Positions 7,886-17,500 of a stretch of DNA of 64,000 bases are shown in pieces (positions within the stretch are counted from its first letter, which is position 1; each line of letters begins with the position of its first letter). The stretch lies in contig DATBBR010000031.1 in the NCBI GenBank assembly GCA_036270875.1, positions 25,474 through 89,473 on the forward strand, in the 5' to 3' direction. The position numbers and the translations under genes are program-made. Under the pieces are notes generated by a model. It ran no database searches. It was not told the origin of the DNA and saw only the letters and a list, made by a program, of their open reading frames with translations. Source of the stretch: Acidimicrobiales bacterium (lineage in GTDB: Bacteria; Actinomycetota; Acidimicrobiia; Acidimicrobiales; AC-9).

Positions 7886-9205
7886 ATGGCCGACATTGGC
7901 CGTCTCGAGGGCGGCGGAGGTCGAATCGAGGAGATGGTGGGGGGCGAGCCCGACCAGGACGCCCTGTTGGCCCGGCTCGCCCTGCTGGCCGAGGCCAGCA
8001 CGGTGCTGACCGAGACGCTGGATCCCGACACTGCCCTGTACCGGCTGGCCCGCCTCGTGGTGCCCGTGCTGGGGGACTGGTGTGGCGTCCACGTGATGGA
8101 CGAGACAGGTGCCGTGCGCACTGCGGCCGCCGCCCACCGTGATCCGGTCGGGACGGCGTTGGTGCAGAGCGATCTCGACGCCTCTCCCGGGCTCGCGAGC
8201 ACCTCGCCCGTCGCCGCGGTTCTCAAGGGCGGGGAGCCGCGGCTGTTCCGGGCCGTCACCGACGAGCTCCTGGCCACCAGCGCTGCCAGCTCCGAGCAGC
8301 TCGAGACCTTCCGGGCCCTCGGTCTCGAGTCGGCCGTCGTGGTACCCCTACGCGGGAGGGCGCGTGTGCTGGGCGCGCTGACGGTGGTATCGGCCGAGTC
8401 GGGCCGGCACCTCGGCGACGCCGATCTGGCGGTGGCCATCGATCTCGGGCGAAAGGCCGGCCTGGCGGTGGAGAACGCCCAGCTCTACCAGCGGGCCCGC
8501 CACGTGGCCAAGGCCTTCGAGCAGGTCCTCGTCCCCGAGCGGCTGGCGGAGGTCCCCGGCCTCGACGTGGCCGCACGTTACCTGCCCGCGGCGGGAACCG
8601 ACGTGGGCGGGGACTGGTACGACGTGATCCCCTTCTCCGACGGTCGCGTCGGCCTGGTCATCGGCGACGTGATCGGCCACGACTTGCGGGCGTCGAGCAT
8701 CATGGCGTCGCTGCGCACCGCGGTCAGGGCCTACGCGTGGACGGGCAGCCGTCCCGCGGTGGTGGTCAACTACGTGGACGAGCTGGCGCGCGGTCTCGAG
8801 GCCGACCAGATGGCGACCCTGATCTACGGCATCTACGAGCCGACCACGCGCCGCCTCTGCTGGAGCAACGCCGGGCATCTGCCTCCGCTGATCATCGGGC
8901 CAGGGCCGACCGCCACCTACCTCGAGGAGCCAAGCTCGGTGCTGGTGGGAGCGATGGGTGGCCTCACGTACTCGGAGGGCGAGATCGAGCTCGGTCCCCA
9001 CTCGACGGTCCTCTTCTACACCGACGGTCTCATACAGGAGCGTGGCGGGCTGGTGAGTGAGGGTCTCGATCGCCTCAGCCAGCTGGCGGCGGCCCAGTCG
9101 CACGGCGATCCGCGACAGCTCATCAACATGGTCCTCGCATCCATGCTGGGAGAGGATCAGCGAGCCGACGACATCGCCCTCCTCTGCGCGCGGGTCAAGC
9201 GCTGA
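7886..9205 (+). CDS. GAF-domain PP2C (SpoIIE/RsbU-type) serine phosphatase
   Basis: 439 residues: a short N-terminal helix, a GAF sensor domain (about 25-190, with VVPVLGDWCGVHVMD and the SAVVVPLRGRARVLGALTVV strands) and a SpoIIE phosphatase domain (about 225-438). Metal ligands are visible in GGDWYDV, VIGDVIGHDL, FYTDGL and the terminal RADDIALL. Enzymes of this layout dephosphorylate STAS anti-anti-sigma factors in response to a small molecule or redox signal bound by GAF. The STAS gene at 7106 is a natural partner candidate. The start ATG is preceded by GAAGAGG. It overlaps the convergent nuclease gene by 11 bases. Confidence 0.85.
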   Translation: MADIGRLEGGGGRIEEMVGGEPDQDALLARLALLAEASTVLTETLDPDTALYRLARLVVPVLGDWCGVHVMDETGAVRTAAAAHRDPVGTALVQSDLDASPGLASTSPVAAVLKGGEPRLFRAVTDELLATSAASSEQLETFRALGLESAVVVPLRGRARVLGALTVVSAESGRHLGDADLAVAIDLGRKAGLAVENAQLYQRARHVAKAFEQVLVPERLAEVPGLDVAARYLPAAGTDVGGDWYDVIPFSDGRVGLVIGDVIGHDLRASSIMASLRTAVRAYAWTGSRPAVVVNYVDELARGLEADQMATLIYGIYEPTTRRLCWSNAGHLPPLIIGPGPTATYLEEPSSVLVGAMGGLTYSEGEIELGPHSTVLFYTDGLIQERGGLVSEGLDRLSQLAAAQSHGDPRQLINMVLASMLGEDQRADDIALLCARVKR

Positions 9206-10220
9206 GCAGCGAGCTCCGCACGTGGCTGATGTGTGACGTGAGAACGGCTGACATCCGCTCTGACAGCGCCCCCGAGACACCATCGATGGCGACGACGCGG
9301 TCGTGGGTGCCCGTGCGCAGCCAACCGACATAGAAGGGCGCGTACACCAACGCGCAGTCGTCCACCGTCGCGCGCCGGCACGGCACCGTGACGCCGAGGG
9401 CCGCCAACACGGCGGCGTGGCGGAGCCTGGCGGCGTCCTGCTGCACCTCGTCCCAGCGCTCGAAGGCGCGGCGGATGTCGCTCGCCACCTTGGTGTCCCG
9501 AACACCCGGCGTGATGGCGCCTACGGACAAGTCGACGTCGACGACCTCGCCGTTCTCAGGCGAGGCCGGTCCAAGAAAGGTGCCGGAAAGGGCCTCGTAG
9601 CTGTTGGTGATGGCGGTGGTGAGGAACCGCTCTTTGCCCCAGCGGACGTCCGTCGAGGTGATGCTCAGGTCGACGAGGTAGGTGGGGACCCACACCGGCT
9701 TGAACCAGACGAGCTGCTCCACCGTGCGGATGCCGAGCCGGCCCTTTCCCTGCAGGCGCGCCCGGGTCAGCGCCCGGTCCTCGGCTGCGACGAACGGGTA
9801 GCCGTGCGCCAACCGGGCCGGCACTCCCACGTCGAGCTGGCGCGCGACCGCGGCCCCGAGCAGCCCCCGCAGCTCGGCCGGCCCCCACAGGTCGATTCCG
9901 AGCTCGACTGCGGCCCGCTCGGCACCGCTGCGCCAGCCGTGGAGCGCGACGATGATCCCCTTGTTGAGGCCCAGGTCGGTAAGGATGTAGCTCAGCTTCG
10001 ACACCGCGTCCTTCTCGATCGGTGCCTCCCACGCCTTGCACTCGACGGCGAGCCGAAACGTCGTCAGGGGGTCCGACTTCTCGGCCAGCACGTCGATCTC
10101 GTGCCTGCCTCCCGACCGGCCGTCCAGAAAGGCATTGCGGCGGACGAGGTAGCCGTGGGCGGCGAAGTGGTCGCCGACACGCTCCTCGAGCAGCAGCGCA
10201 CGCCCGGTGGAGGCGTTCAT
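9195..10220 (-). CDS. Mrr-like restriction-endonuclease-fold protein
   Basis: A 341-residue protein. Its N-terminal third is a PD-(D/E)XK nuclease domain of the Mrr_cat type: GRHEIDVLAE supplies the catalytic Asp and LAVECKAW the ExK pair, followed by the family-typical YILTDLGLNKGIIVAL. The remaining ~220 residues (WFKPVWVPTYLVDLSIT onwards) are a conserved-looking domain I do not recognise. The ATG at 10220 overlaps the stop of the NadD-like gene (ATGA), so the two are probably translated together. It could be a housekeeping recombination or repair nuclease or a solitary defence nuclease; no methyltransferase is nearby. Confidence 0.65.
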   Translation of the reverse strand: MNASTGRALLLEERVGDHFAAHGYLVRRNAFLDGRSGGRHEIDVLAEKSDPLTTFRLAVECKAWEAPIEKDAVSKLSYILTDLGLNKGIIVALHGWRSGAERAAVELGIDLWGPAELRGLLGAAVARQLDVGVPARLAHGYPFVAAEDRALTRARLQGKGRLGIRTVEQLVWFKPVWVPTYLVDLSITSTDVRWGKERFLTTAITNSYEALSGTFLGPASPENGEVVDVDLSVGAITPGVRDTKVASDIRRAFERWDEVQQDAARLRHAAVLAALGVTVPCRRATVDDCALVYAPFYVGWLRTGTHDRVVAIDGVSGALSERMSAVLTSHISHVRSSLLSA

Positions 10221-10801
10221 GCGCGTTCGTCGGCGTCGGCGTCGGCCTGCAGCCAGCGGCGGTAGCGCTCGGGATCGGTCCACGCCCCGGTGAGCTCGTC
10301 GAACTCCGCCGCCTCGGGGACCATCCAGTCGGTTCGACCGCGCCTGGCCTCTGTAGCCGAGACGTCGAGATGAAAGTCGCCGAGCTCGAGCATCTCGCAG
10401 CCGGTGAGCTCGTGGGCGCGGCGAGGCGCCACCACGATCCGACGAATGCGCCCCAGCGCCTCGTCGCGCGCCGCCTCCGACCCTCCGTACCAGAGGGGGT
10501 CGACGAGCTGGGCCCACTTGTCACCACCCACGATGAGCACGTCGTAGCCGTCGGCCACGTCGGCCAGCAGGCGAGCGTCGGTCGCCCGGACACCGAGCCA
10601 CGGCCGGCGCGCCGCCATGGCCTCGAGCACGGCCAGCCGGTCTTCCAACCGGGCCAGATCGTCGGGCTCCTTGCCCAACGGCGACCGGGACACGACGAGC
10701 TCCACCCGCTCGAGCCCGCACTGGCGCCGAGCCGCCTCGGCGATAGCGAGGTGGGCGACCGTCGGGGGATTGAAGGAGCCGGGGTACGCGCCGAGTGCCA
10801 C
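10217..10801 (-). CDS. NadD-like nucleotidyltransferase (atypical)
   Basis: A 194-residue HxGH-family nucleotidyltransferase. GSFNPPTVAHL resembles NadD, but the T/HxGH motif reads TVAH (Gly replaced by Ala) and the usual ISSTxIR motif reads VSATEAR. VLIVGGDKWAQL corresponds to the GxDxxxxL segment that binds the nucleotide. It may make NaAD or a related dinucleotide. The departures and the location away from the usual nadD neighbours argue for a paralogue. GTG 10801 lies 9 bases after a TAGCCT box on the minus strand, predicting a leaderless mRNA. It overlaps the Mrr-like nuclease gene by 4 bases. Confidence 0.6.
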   Translation of the reverse strand: MALGAYPGSFNPPTVAHLAIAEAARRQCGLERVELVVSRSPLGKEPDDLARLEDRLAVLEAMAARRPWLGVRATDARLLADVADGYDVLIVGGDKWAQLVDPLWYGGSEAARDEALGRIRRIVVAPRRAHELTGCEMLELGDFHLDVSATEARRGRTDWMVPEAAEFDELTGAWTDPERYRRWLQADADADERA

Positions 10802-10810
10802 TGTCGCCCC

Positions 10811-10816
10811 AGGCTA
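10811..10816 (-). promoter_or_regulatory. -10 box TAGCCT, leaderless start of the NadD-like gene
   Basis: On the minus strand TAGCCT is followed by 9 bases and the GTG at 10801. That spacing places the transcription start at or next to the start codon. Confidence 0.45.
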
Positions 10817-10937
10817 CGCAGGGGCGATGACACTGCCGGTGACTGCACGTCCCCCTACATCGGAGACGGCGGGCGTAGCCTGCACGAGTGGGCACCGACC
10901 CCCGTTACGGTCGTGGAGGGCGCGAGGAGGTGAGCCG

Positions 10938-12065
10938 ATGAGATCGTCGAAAGGGTCCCGTCCCTTGTCGGCCCTGGTGCTGGCCGCCGGTGAGGGCACG
11001 CGGATGCGGTCTGCCCAGCCCAAGCCGCTCCACCTGCTGTGCGGGCGCCCCATGGTTCTCCACGTCCTCGACGCCCTGGCCGAGCTTCCGATCCAGCGGG
11101 TCGTCGTGGTCGTGGGCCACGGCGCCGAGGGCGTCACCAAGGCCGTCCAGGAGGGGGCTCCTGCGACGTTCAGCGTGGAGTTCGTGGAGCAGCATGTGCA
11201 GCGGGGCACTGGTGACGCCGCGGCGGTGGGCCTGACGGGCTTTCCGGACAACCCCGACGACGAGCAGGACGACGGCGACCTGGTCGTCCTTCCGGGCGAC
11301 GCGCCGCTGCTCCGGCCTCCCACCCTCGCCGCCCTCGTGCGGACCCACCGAGCCAGCGATGCCGCCGCCAGCCTGCTCGTGGCCCGCCTGCTGGACCCAA
11401 CTGGTTACGGACGCCTGGTCAGGGACAAGGACGGCCGGATCGCCCGCGTGGTGGAGGAGGGCGACGCCACCGAGGAGGAGCGGGCGGTCGACGAGGTCAA
11501 CACGTCGGTCTACTGCTTCCGCCGCAGCGTCCTGGCCCCGGCCTTGCGCCGCTTGACCCCGGAGAACGCCAACGGCGAGTACTACCTGACCGACACGGTC
11601 GCCGTGTTGCACGACGCCGGCTACCAGGTCTCGTCGCTCGTCGTGGCCGACCCCATGGAAGCGGCCGGGGTGAACGACCGGGCGCAGCTGGCCGTGGCCG
11701 AGGCCGAGCTGCGTGACCGCACCAACGAGCGCTGGATGCGCCGGGGCGTGACCATGCACGATCCCGAGCGCACCTATGTCGACGCCTCGGTGGAGCTCGC
11801 TCCGGACGTCACGCTCCTTCCCGGCACCATCCTGCAGGGGTCGACGGCCGTCGCCACGGGCGCACTCATCGGGCCCGACACGCGCCTGGTGGACTGTCGG
11901 GTCGGCGACGGCGCCGTCGTGGAGCACAGCGTGGCCCGACAGGCCGATGTCGGCACCGACGCCCGGGTGGGGCCCTACGCTGTCCTCGAGCCCGGCTGCC
12001 GGGTGGCGCCGGCCACGCTCACCGGGCCATTCTTCCGGGGCGTGGGAGACGAAGACGGGGGCTGA
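10938..12065 (+). CDS. glmU: GlmU-like N-acetylglucosamine-1-phosphate uridyltransferase, C-terminally truncated
   Basis: The N-terminal domain (about 1-240) is a complete GlmU pyrophosphorylase with LAAGEGTRMRS, GTGDAA, the PGDAPLLRP metal loop, YGRLVRD, EVNTSVYCF and EYYLTD. It makes UDP-GlcNAc from GlcNAc-1-P and UTP. A left-handed beta-helix starts (GVTMHDPERTYVDASVEL) but the protein ends at residue 375, about where E. coli GlmU reaches position 330. The acetyltransferase residues that follow (catalytic His, the NYDG and HLTYLGD regions) are absent. The stop is real, since prs begins at once. ATG 10938 has GAGGAGGTGA upstream. It is first in the glmU-prs pair of the core block. Confidence 0.85.
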   Translation: MRSSKGSRPLSALVLAAGEGTRMRSAQPKPLHLLCGRPMVLHVLDALAELPIQRVVVVVGHGAEGVTKAVQEGAPATFSVEFVEQHVQRGTGDAAAVGLTGFPDNPDDEQDDGDLVVLPGDAPLLRPPTLAALVRTHRASDAAASLLVARLLDPTGYGRLVRDKDGRIARVVEEGDATEEERAVDEVNTSVYCFRRSVLAPALRRLTPENANGEYYLTDTVAVLHDAGYQVSSLVVADPMEAAGVNDRAQLAVAEAELRDRTNERWMRRGVTMHDPERTYVDASVELAPDVTLLPGTILQGSTAVATGALIGPDTRLVDCRVGDGAVVEHSVARQADVGTDARVGPYAVLEPGCRVAPATLTGPFFRGVGDEDGG

Positions 12066-12068
12066 TTG

Positions 12069-13040
12069 ATGGAGTTGGTACCGAGGAAGCGGCTGCAGCT
12101 CTACGCCGGTCGTTCGCATCTGGCGTTGGCGGAGGAGATCGCCACGCATCTCGGGGTGGAGCTGGGCGAGGCGAACCTGCTGGAGTTCGCCGACGGCGAG
12201 ATCCACTGTCGCTTCGGCGAGTCGGTGCGAGGCACCGACGTCTTCATCATCCAGACCCACTGCGGACCGGTCAACGACTCGATCGTCGAGCAGCTGATCA
12301 TGATCGACGCCGCCAAGCGGGCGTCGGCGAAGCGCATCACCGCCGTATGCCCCTACTACGGCTATTCCCGCCAGGACCGCAAGGCGTCCGGCCGGGAGCC
12401 GATCACCGCCAAGCTGGTCGCTGACATGCTGCGCGTGGCCGGCGTGGACCGGGTGGTGAGCGTCGACCTGCACTCCGGCCAGATCCAGGGGTTCTTCGAC
12501 GGACCGGTCGACCATCTCACGGCGATGCCCGTGCTGACCCACTACCTCCGGCGGGAGGGAACGGCCGGCATGGTGGTCGTGGCGCCGGACGCGGGGCGGG
12601 TGAAGGTGGCGGAGCGGTTCGCTCAGCACCTCGACGGCGACCTGGCCATGGTGCGCAAGCGGCGGGCCAAGGAGACGGCCAACGAGGTCGAGGCGATGGA
12701 CGTGGTGGGTCCGGTCGCCGGGCGCCGGTGCGTGCTCATCGACGACATCATCGACACCGCGGGCACCGTGTGCGCCGCCGCCGAGCTGCTCGTCGACCGT
12801 GGGGCGGCGGAGGTCTGGGCGATGGCGACCCACGGCGTGCTGTCGGATCCGGCGCTCGACCGGCTCAAGGCCTCGCCGCTGGCCCGGGTGATCGTGACCA
12901 ACACCCTTCCATTGGCCGAGGATCGCCGGATCGACAAGATCGAGGTGCTGTCGGTGGCCAAGATCGTCGCCGACGCCATCGATGCCGTGTTCGAGGACAC
13001 GTCGGTCTCGGAGATCTTCGGGGGAGAGAACCAGACGTAG
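12069..13040 (+). CDS. prs: Ribose-phosphate pyrophosphokinase
   Basis: A 323-residue PRPP synthetase of usual length. The ATP/regulatory-site region PYYGYSRQDRK, the metal-binding DLHSGQIQGFF, the catalytic-loop segment APDAGRVKVAERFA and the PRPP loop LIDDIIDTAGT are all present. It makes PRPP for nucleotide, NAD, His and Trp synthesis. The start is TTG 12066 or ATG 12069, only 3 bases after glmU, so the genes are co-transcribed as in most actinobacteria. Confidence 0.95.
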   Translation: MELVPRKRLQLYAGRSHLALAEEIATHLGVELGEANLLEFADGEIHCRFGESVRGTDVFIIQTHCGPVNDSIVEQLIMIDAAKRASAKRITAVCPYYGYSRQDRKASGREPITAKLVADMLRVAGVDRVVSVDLHSGQIQGFFDGPVDHLTAMPVLTHYLRREGTAGMVVVAPDAGRVKVAERFAQHLDGDLAMVRKRRAKETANEVEAMDVVGPVAGRRCVLIDDIIDTAGTVCAAAELLVDRGAAEVWAMATHGVLSDPALDRLKASPLARVIVTNTLPLAEDRRIDKIEVLSVAKIVADAIDAVFEDTSVSEIFGGENQT

Positions 13041-13085
13041 CCGGGGCCTGGGGCGGTGCTGGTGCTGCGGCAACCGCCCATGGCT

Positions 13086-13091
13086 TAGACT
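13086..13091 (+). promoter_or_regulatory. -10 box TAGACT upstream of rplY
   Basis: TAGACT lies 44 bases before the ATG of the L25 gene. The leader that follows carries the ribosome binding site TAGGAGCG (13120-13127). Confidence 0.35.
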
Positions 13092-13134
13092 CATCTTCGC
13101 CCGGTGCCCCTTTCCCGGGTAGGAGCGCGTTCGC

Positions 13135-13836
13135 ATGGCCGAGATCCCCATTGCTGCCGAAGCCGGCCGACCTGTCGGCTCGGCGGAGTCCCGTCGCCTC
13201 CGGGCGGCCGGCAAGGTCCCCGCCGTCGTCTACGGACACGGCGTCGACCCGCAGCCCGTGGCGGTCGATGCCAAGGACCTGCGGGCCGCGTTGACCACCG
13301 ACGCGGGGCTCAACGCCCTGCTGGCCCTCAAGGTGGACGGCTCGACCCAGCTGACGATGGCCAAGGTGGTGCAGCGCCACCCCGTGCGGGGCACGGTCGC
13401 CCACGTCGATTTCCAGATCGTGCGTCGGGACGAGGTCGTGACGGCCGAGGTGCCCATCGTCCTCGTCGGCGAGGCCATCCTCGTCCACCGGGACGACGGC
13501 CACGTGGACCACCAGCTGTTCACCATCGCGGTCCACGCTGTCCCTGGCCGCATCCCCAATCTCGTCGAGGTCGACGTGAGCGAGCTGACGATCGGCCAGA
13601 CGATCCGCGTGACCGAGCTCGCGCTGCCGAGCGGGGTGACGACGGAGATGGATCCTGAGGCCCCCGTGGTGGTGGGCCAGGCGCCACAGGTGAGCGAGGC
13701 GGACCTGGTGCCCGAGGGCGAGGAGGCGGCCGCCGAGGAGGGCGCCGAGGCGGCAGCCGAAGGGGAGGGCGAGGCCCCCACCGACGACGCGGCAGGCTCG
13801 GGCGGCGAGGCGGGCGAGCAGGGCGGCGAGGGCTAG
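13135..13836 (+). CDS. rplY: 50S ribosomal protein L25/general stress protein Ctc
   Basis: A 233-residue long-form L25. The N-terminal 5S-rRNA-binding domain has SAESRRLRAAGKVPAVVYGHG and the second domain (TL5/Ctc type) includes HPVRGTVAHVDFQ and PNLVEVDVSELTIG. A low-complexity acidic tail rich in Glu, Ala and Gly occupies roughly the last 45 residues, as in actinobacterial Ctc. It lies between prs and pth in the usual order. Confidence 0.93.
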   Translation: MAEIPIAAEAGRPVGSAESRRLRAAGKVPAVVYGHGVDPQPVAVDAKDLRAALTTDAGLNALLALKVDGSTQLTMAKVVQRHPVRGTVAHVDFQIVRRDEVVTAEVPIVLVGEAILVHRDDGHVDHQLFTIAVHAVPGRIPNLVEVDVSELTIGQTIRVTELALPSGVTTEMDPEAPVVVGQAPQVSEADLVPEGEEAAAEEGAEAAAEGEGEAPTDDAAGSGGEAGEQGGEG

Positions 13837-13881
13837 GCCCTGCTCCGTCCCCGGACCGGCACCCCCACCGACCTCCTGGCG

Positions 13882-14451
13882 GTGGGGCTCGGCAATCCCG
13901 GCCCCGAGTTCGGCCACACCCGGCACAACCTCGGCGCCGATGCCGTGTCGCTCCTGGCCGAGCGCCACGGGGGCCGCCTCCGGCTGACCCGCGGCTCGCG
14001 TTCGCTCACCACCGAGGTCCGAGTCGGGGGCCGGCGGATGGCGCTGGCCTTCCCCCAGACCTACGTGAACGAATCTGGCGCGGCGGTGGCGGGCCTCGTT
14101 CGCCGGTACGGGGTGCAGGACCTCGGGCGGCTGGTCGTCGTCCACGACGAGCTAGATCTGCCCGTCGGGCGGATCAGGGTCAAGCTGGGCGGGGGCACGG
14201 CGGGGCACAACGGGCTCAGGTCGATCCAGTCCCATCTCCACGACGCCGGCTTCGCCCGTGTGCGCATCGGTATCGGGAAGCCGCCCGGCCGCCGGGAAGG
14301 GGCCGATCACGTCCTTGGCCCGCCGCGGCGGGGAGAGCGGGCCGAGCTGGACGTCGCCGTCGAGGAGGCAGCCGACGCCGTGGAACTGATCCTCGGCGAG
14401 GGCATCGACGCCGCCATGCGGCGCTTCAACAGCCGTCGCGAAGACGCCTGA
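13882..14451 (+). CDS. pth: Peptidyl-tRNA hydrolase
   Basis: About 189 residues. It opens with VGLGNPGPEFGHTRHNLG, which carries the catalytic His, then PQTYVNESGAAV, VVHDELDLP (catalytic Asp) and GGGTAGHNGLRSI. It recycles peptidyl-tRNAs that drop off the ribosome. The annotated GTG at 13882 falls inside the first beta strand (family proteins begin a few residues earlier). The only earlier in-frame options after the rplY stop are CTG codons such as 13876, so the true start may be non-canonical. It lies between rplY and mfd. Confidence 0.9.
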   Translation: MGLGNPGPEFGHTRHNLGADAVSLLAERHGGRLRLTRGSRSLTTEVRVGGRRMALAFPQTYVNESGAAVAGLVRRYGVQDLGRLVVVHDELDLPVGRIRVKLGGGTAGHNGLRSIQSHLHDAGFARVRIGIGKPPGRREGADHVLGPPRRGERAELDVAVEEAADAVELILGEGIDAAMRRFNSRREDA

Positions 14452-14491
14452 ACGCCCCGACCCCGCCGCCGGCGGCCGCTGGCGACGCCGG

Positions 14492-14497
14492 TACCCT
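14492..14497 (+). promoter_or_regulatory. -10 box TACCCT, leaderless start of mfd
   Basis: TACCCT ends 6 bases before the GTG of mfd at 14504, so the +1 base should be the G of the start codon. There is no Shine-Dalgarno sequence. Confidence 0.5.
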
Positions 14498-14503
14498 GAC
14501 CCG

Positions 14504-17500
14504 GTGAGCCTGCGCTCGCTGCCTGGATTGCTCCGTCACGAGGACGCGCTCGTCGACGTGCTCGGCGCGCCCGGTGCCGTGGTGGCCGTTCCGGAGCCGG
14601 CGCGGGCGTTCGCGCTGGCCGGGCTGGCGCAGCTGAGCGAGCGCCACCCGGTGTTGGTGGCGGTGCCCACGGGCACCGTTGCCGAGCGACTCGCCTTCGA
14701 CCTGCGGGCCTACAGCGGACCGGACGCGGTCGAGACCTTCCCAGCGTGGGAGACGCTGCCGTTCGAGCGGGTCAGCCCCAGCGTGGAGACGATGGGCCGG
14801 CGGCTGCGGGCCATGTGGCGGTTGCGCCACGCTGGCGATGACCCGGCTGGCGGCGCCCGCCTGATCGTGGCCCCCGTGCGCGCTCTCATCCAGCGGCTGG
14901 GACCCCGGGTCGAGGATGCCGAGCCGATCGTGGTCGCCGCGGGCGACGTCCTCGACACCGACGAGTTGGTCGAGCGCCTGTCCCGCGCCGGCTACCGCCG
15001 CGAGTACCAGGTCGAGCACCGCGGCGAGGTGGCGGTCAGGGGTGGCATCGTGGACGTGTTCCCCTCGACCGCCGACGACCCGGTGCGCATCGACCTGTGG
15101 GGCGACGAGGTCGACCGTCTCACTGCCTTCGACGTGAACGACCAGCGGTCGATGGCGGATCTCGAGCGGGTGGAGATCTTCGCCTGTCGTGAGCTCCTCC
15201 CAACCACCGCGGTTCGCGACCGGGCCCGCCTCCTCGTCGGCCAGGAGCCCTGGGGGAGGGACCAGTGGGAGCGGCTGGCCGAGGGCCTCGTGTTCGACGG
15301 CATGGAGTCGTGGCTGCCGTGGCTGGCCGGCGAGGAGCACCTCCTCGGCGATCTCGTCGGCCCGTCGGGCCAGGTCGTGCTGGTCGACCCCCGGCGGATG
15401 CGCGACCGGGCGGCCGAGCTGATCGACGAGGAGGTCGCCCTGGCGGCCACGTTGGCCCAGACGTGGGGGGCGAACGACGGCGCCACTCGGGCGTTCCCCC
15501 GGCTGCACCTGCCGTTCGAGCGGCTGCTGGCCCGCACCACGGCGCCGGTGCTGTCCGTCACCTCGACGCCCGAGGCGCCCGCGACGCCGAGGATCGCGGC
15601 GACGGGCTGGGATCCGGTGGTCGCCGACGCCGCCCGACTGGCCAAGCAGCTCGGTGGCCTCGTTCGTGAGGGGTACTCGGTCACGGTCTGCGCAGAGGGC
15701 GAGGGGAGCGCCCGGCGCGTGGCGTCGATCCTGGGCGAGGAGGGGCTGTCCGCGCCCCTGCTGGACGGGAGCCCGTCTGACCTCACCGCTCCGGGGGTGC
15801 GGATCGTCGTCCAGGCCCTCGAGGGCGGGTTCGTCCTGCCCTCGGCAAAGCTGGCCGTGCTGGCCGAGACCGACGTCACCGGCAGGCGTCGCGCCCACCG
15901 GCAGGCCCGTCCCCGGGTCCGGCCCCAGGAAGGCTTCTTCGACGACCTGGCGCCCGGCGCGTACGTGGTGCACCACCAGCACGGCGTGGCCCGCTACGCG
16001 GGGATGGTTCGTCGCGCCATCGGCGGCGGTGAGCGCGACTACCTACTGCTCGAGTACCGCGGTGGCGACAAGCTCTACGTGCCGTCGGACCAGATCGACG
16101 TCATCACGCCCTACACCGGCGGGGAGACGCCGACGCTGCACCGCCTCGGCGGCTCGGAGTGGCAGCGCACCAAGGCCCGGGTGCGGGCCTCGGTGCGCGA
16201 GATCGCCGAGGAGCTGGTCGCTCTGTACCGGGCGAGGACGACCTCGCCCGGTCACGAGTTCGGTCCGGACTCGCCCTGGCAGCGTGAGATGGAGGAGGCG
16301 TTCCCCTACGCCGAGACGCCCGACCAGGCCCGGGCCATCGCCGAGGTGAAGGCGGACATGGAGGAGCCGGTCCCGATGGACCGACTGGTGTGCGGAGACG
16401 TCGGCTTCGGCAAGACCGAGGTCGCGATCCGGGGCGTCTTCAAGGCGCTCCAGGAGGGGAGGCAGGCCGCGGTCCTCGTGCCGACGACGCTGCTGGCCCA
16501 GCAGCACTTCCAGACCTTCTCCGACCGGTTCGCCCCCTACCCGGTGCGGGTCGAGGTGCTGTCCCGCTTCCTCACCACGGCCCAGGCTCGCCGGGTCGTG
16601 GACGGATTGGCCGACGGCTCGGTCGACCTCGTCATCGGTACCCACCGCCTCTTGAGCTCGGACATCAAGTTCAAGGACCTCGGACTCCTCGTGGTGGACG
16701 AGGAGCAGCGCTTCGGTGTGTCGCACAAGGAGGCGATCAAGGCCCTCAGCACCGGCATCGACGTGCTGACCCTGACGGCCACGCCCATCCCGCGCACGCT
16801 GGAGATGAGCCTGACCGGCATCCGTGACCTCAGCCTCATCAGCACGCCTCCGGCCGAGCGGCTGCCGATCCTCACCTACGTGGGCGAGCTCGACGAGCGG
16901 GCCGTGAGCGAGGCCATCCGGCGCGAGCTGCTGCGCGAGGGCCAGGTGTTCTTCGTGCACAACCTCGTCTACGACATCGAGGCGACTGCGACGCGCTTGC
17001 GCCGCCTCGTGCCCGAGGCCCGCATTGCCGTCGCCCACGGTCAGATGGACGAGGGCACCCTCGAGAAGGTCGTGATCGACTTCTGGGAGGGCCGGTACGA
17101 CGTCCTTGTCTGCACGACGATCATCGAGTCGGGCATCGACATGCCCACGGTGAACACGCTCGTCGTGGATCGTGCCGACCGCCTGGGGCTGGGGCAGCTC
17201 CATCAGCTCCGCGGCCGCGTGGGCCGGGCCGGCCAGCGGGCCTACGCCTACCTCTTTTTCCCTCCCGAGCGGAGCCTGACCGAGGAGGCCTACGAGCGCC
17301 TGCGCACGATCGGCGAGCACACCGAGCTGGGATCAGGCTTCAAGATCGCCATGCGGGACCTGGAGATCCGCGGCGCCGGCAACCTCCTGGGGTCCGACCA
17401 GTCGGGGCACATCGCCGCCGTCGGCTACGACCTGTACGTCCAGATGGTCAGCGAGGCGGTCTCCGACCTGAAGGGGGAGGTCCGCCGCGAGCCCGCCGAG

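Noticed and set aside
10905..13214. A 769-codon open frame on the minus strand
   Set aside because: It is antisense to glmU and prs and has no recognisable domain.
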